Shown here piece by piece: positions 5,946-6,481 of a stretch of 6,481 nucleotides of DNA (within the stretch, counting starts at the first letter, position 1; every line of letters starts with the position of its first letter). The translations under genes were made by a program, and so were the position numbers. Below the pieces are notes generated by a model. It did not search any database. It saw only the letters and a list, made by a program, of their open reading frames with translations, and was not told the origin of the DNA. Origin of the DNA: Spirochaetaceae bacterium (GTDB lineage: Bacteria; Spirochaetota; Spirochaetia; DSM-27196; PWMO01). The stretch spans positions 1-6,481 of the forward strand of contig PWMO01000018.1 in the NCBI GenBank assembly GCA_003558175.1, read 5' to 3'.

Positions 5946-6481
5946 AACGTGACCTCGCCGAGCTGACTCCCGCGGAGATCGTCCGTGAGCTGGATAAGTT
6001 TATTATCGGTCAGGAAAAGGCCAAGAAAGTTGTGGCGATCGCGTTGCGCAACCGGTTGCGCCGTCAGCGGCTGCCGGACGAGCTGCGCGACGAGGTAGCT
6101 CCGAAGAACATCATCATGATGGGGCCGACGGGGGTTGGAAAGACGGAAATCGCGCGACGGCTCTCGCGGCTTACCGGTGCGCCGTTCATAAAGGTCGAGG
6201 CCACCAAGTACACCGAGGTTGGCTACGTGGGGCGCGATGTCGAGTCGATGGTGCGCGACCTGGTGTCGGTCGGCATATCAATGGTCAAGAGCGAGCTGCA
6301 GGAAGAAGTGCGCGAAGAGGCCGAACGGCGCACCGAGGAGGCGCTGCTGGACCTTCTGCTGCCGGGCGGCAAGCGGCAGGCGGCGGAACCGCCACCGCAA
6401 GCGGGATTTGCTCCCCAGCCGGGCGCCGACGCGGGACAGGTGGACGTGTCTCCCGGTTCGGCACGCGCTGAAGCCGGTGAC
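5942..6481 (+). CDS. hslU: HslU (ClpY) ATPase subunit, N-terminal part (3' end outside window)
   Basis: HslU is the AAA+ hexamer that unfolds substrates and feeds them into HslV. The first 180 codons are present and the frame is still open at the window end; about 440-480 residues are expected. Visible are the N-terminal [17 protein letters not shown] (8-24), the Walker A motif GPTGVGKT (61-68) and the pore loop GYVG (94-97), which grips substrate. The intermediate (I) domain begins around residue 105-115 with a charged helix, [14 protein letters not shown], and LLDLLLP. From about residue 147 the sequence is rich in Pro, Ala, Gly and Gln, matching the poorly conserved part of the I domain. 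Walker B and the sensor motifs lie beyond the edge. ATG 5942 shares ATGA with the hslV stop, and GGAGGAG at 5930-5936 is 5 bases upstream. Confidence 0.97.
   Translation, partial: MKRDLAELTPAEIVRELDKFIIGQEKAKKVVAIALRNRLRRQRLPDELRDEVAPKNIIMMGPTGVGKTEIARRLSRLTGAPFIKVEATKYTEVGYVGRDVESMVRDLVSVGISMVKSELQEEVREEAERRTEEALLDLLLPGGKRQAAEPPPQAGFAPQPGADAGQVDVSPGSARAEAGD

Noticed and set aside
1..6481. A dif site, terminator hairpin or CRISPR repeats within the window
   Set aside because: I looked for a 28-bp dif-like pair of Xer binding arms, GC-rich stems followed by T-runs, and regularly spaced repeats, and saw none. Nearly all of the window is coding.

Overview
This window is a compact, high-GC bacterial housekeeping operon with every gene on the + strand. 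In order it holds the 3' end of ftsA, complete ftsZ, a XerD-type recombinase, a TPR-repeat lipoprotein, dprA, a XerC-type recombinase, hslV, and the first 180 codons of hslU, which runs off the right edge. I found no mobile element, RNA gene, CRISPR array or defence module.

The most likely source is a GC-rich spirochaete (a free-living Spirochaetaceae-like lineage). This is inferred from gene order: cell division genes followed by xer, a TPR protein, dprA and xerC recalls the Treponema arrangement as I remember it. The loose lipobox of the TPR protein also fits. The xerC-hslV-hslU block is shared with Firmicutes (codV-codW-codX in Bacillus), so the assignment is a judgement, not a proof. A search with the FtsZ or HslU protein would settle it.

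Layout: 1-389 is the FtsA C-terminus with its amphipathic membrane-targeting helix. 390-478 is the only real intergenic gap; it holds a tandem TTTGACT repeat and a 10-bp palindrome, then a strong ribosome binding site for ftsZ at 479. From ftsZ to hslU the genes are nearly gapless. ftsZ/xerD share 1 nt, the lipoprotein starts 5 nt after xerD, lipoprotein/dprA share the ATGA at 3308-3311, dprA/xerC share TTGA at 4375-4378, xerC and hslV touch at 5403-5406, and hslV/hslU share ATGA at 5942-5945. This predicts one polycistronic message with translational coupling.

Functionally the operon links septum formation (FtsA anchors FtsZ to the membrane), chromosome dimer resolution at division (XerC with XerD), single-strand DNA handling (DprA), and ATP-dependent proteolysis (HslV peptidase with the HslU unfoldase). 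The TPR lipoprotein is the least understood member and a candidate envelope-side factor. All recognised enzymes that are complete here keep their catalytic residues. The main oddities are modest: both Xer recombinases in one operon, a divergent DprA C-terminal part, a propeptide on HslV, a Pro/Ala/Gly-rich insert in HslU, and an AT-rich patch within the lipoprotein gene. I see no clearly undescribed biological system.
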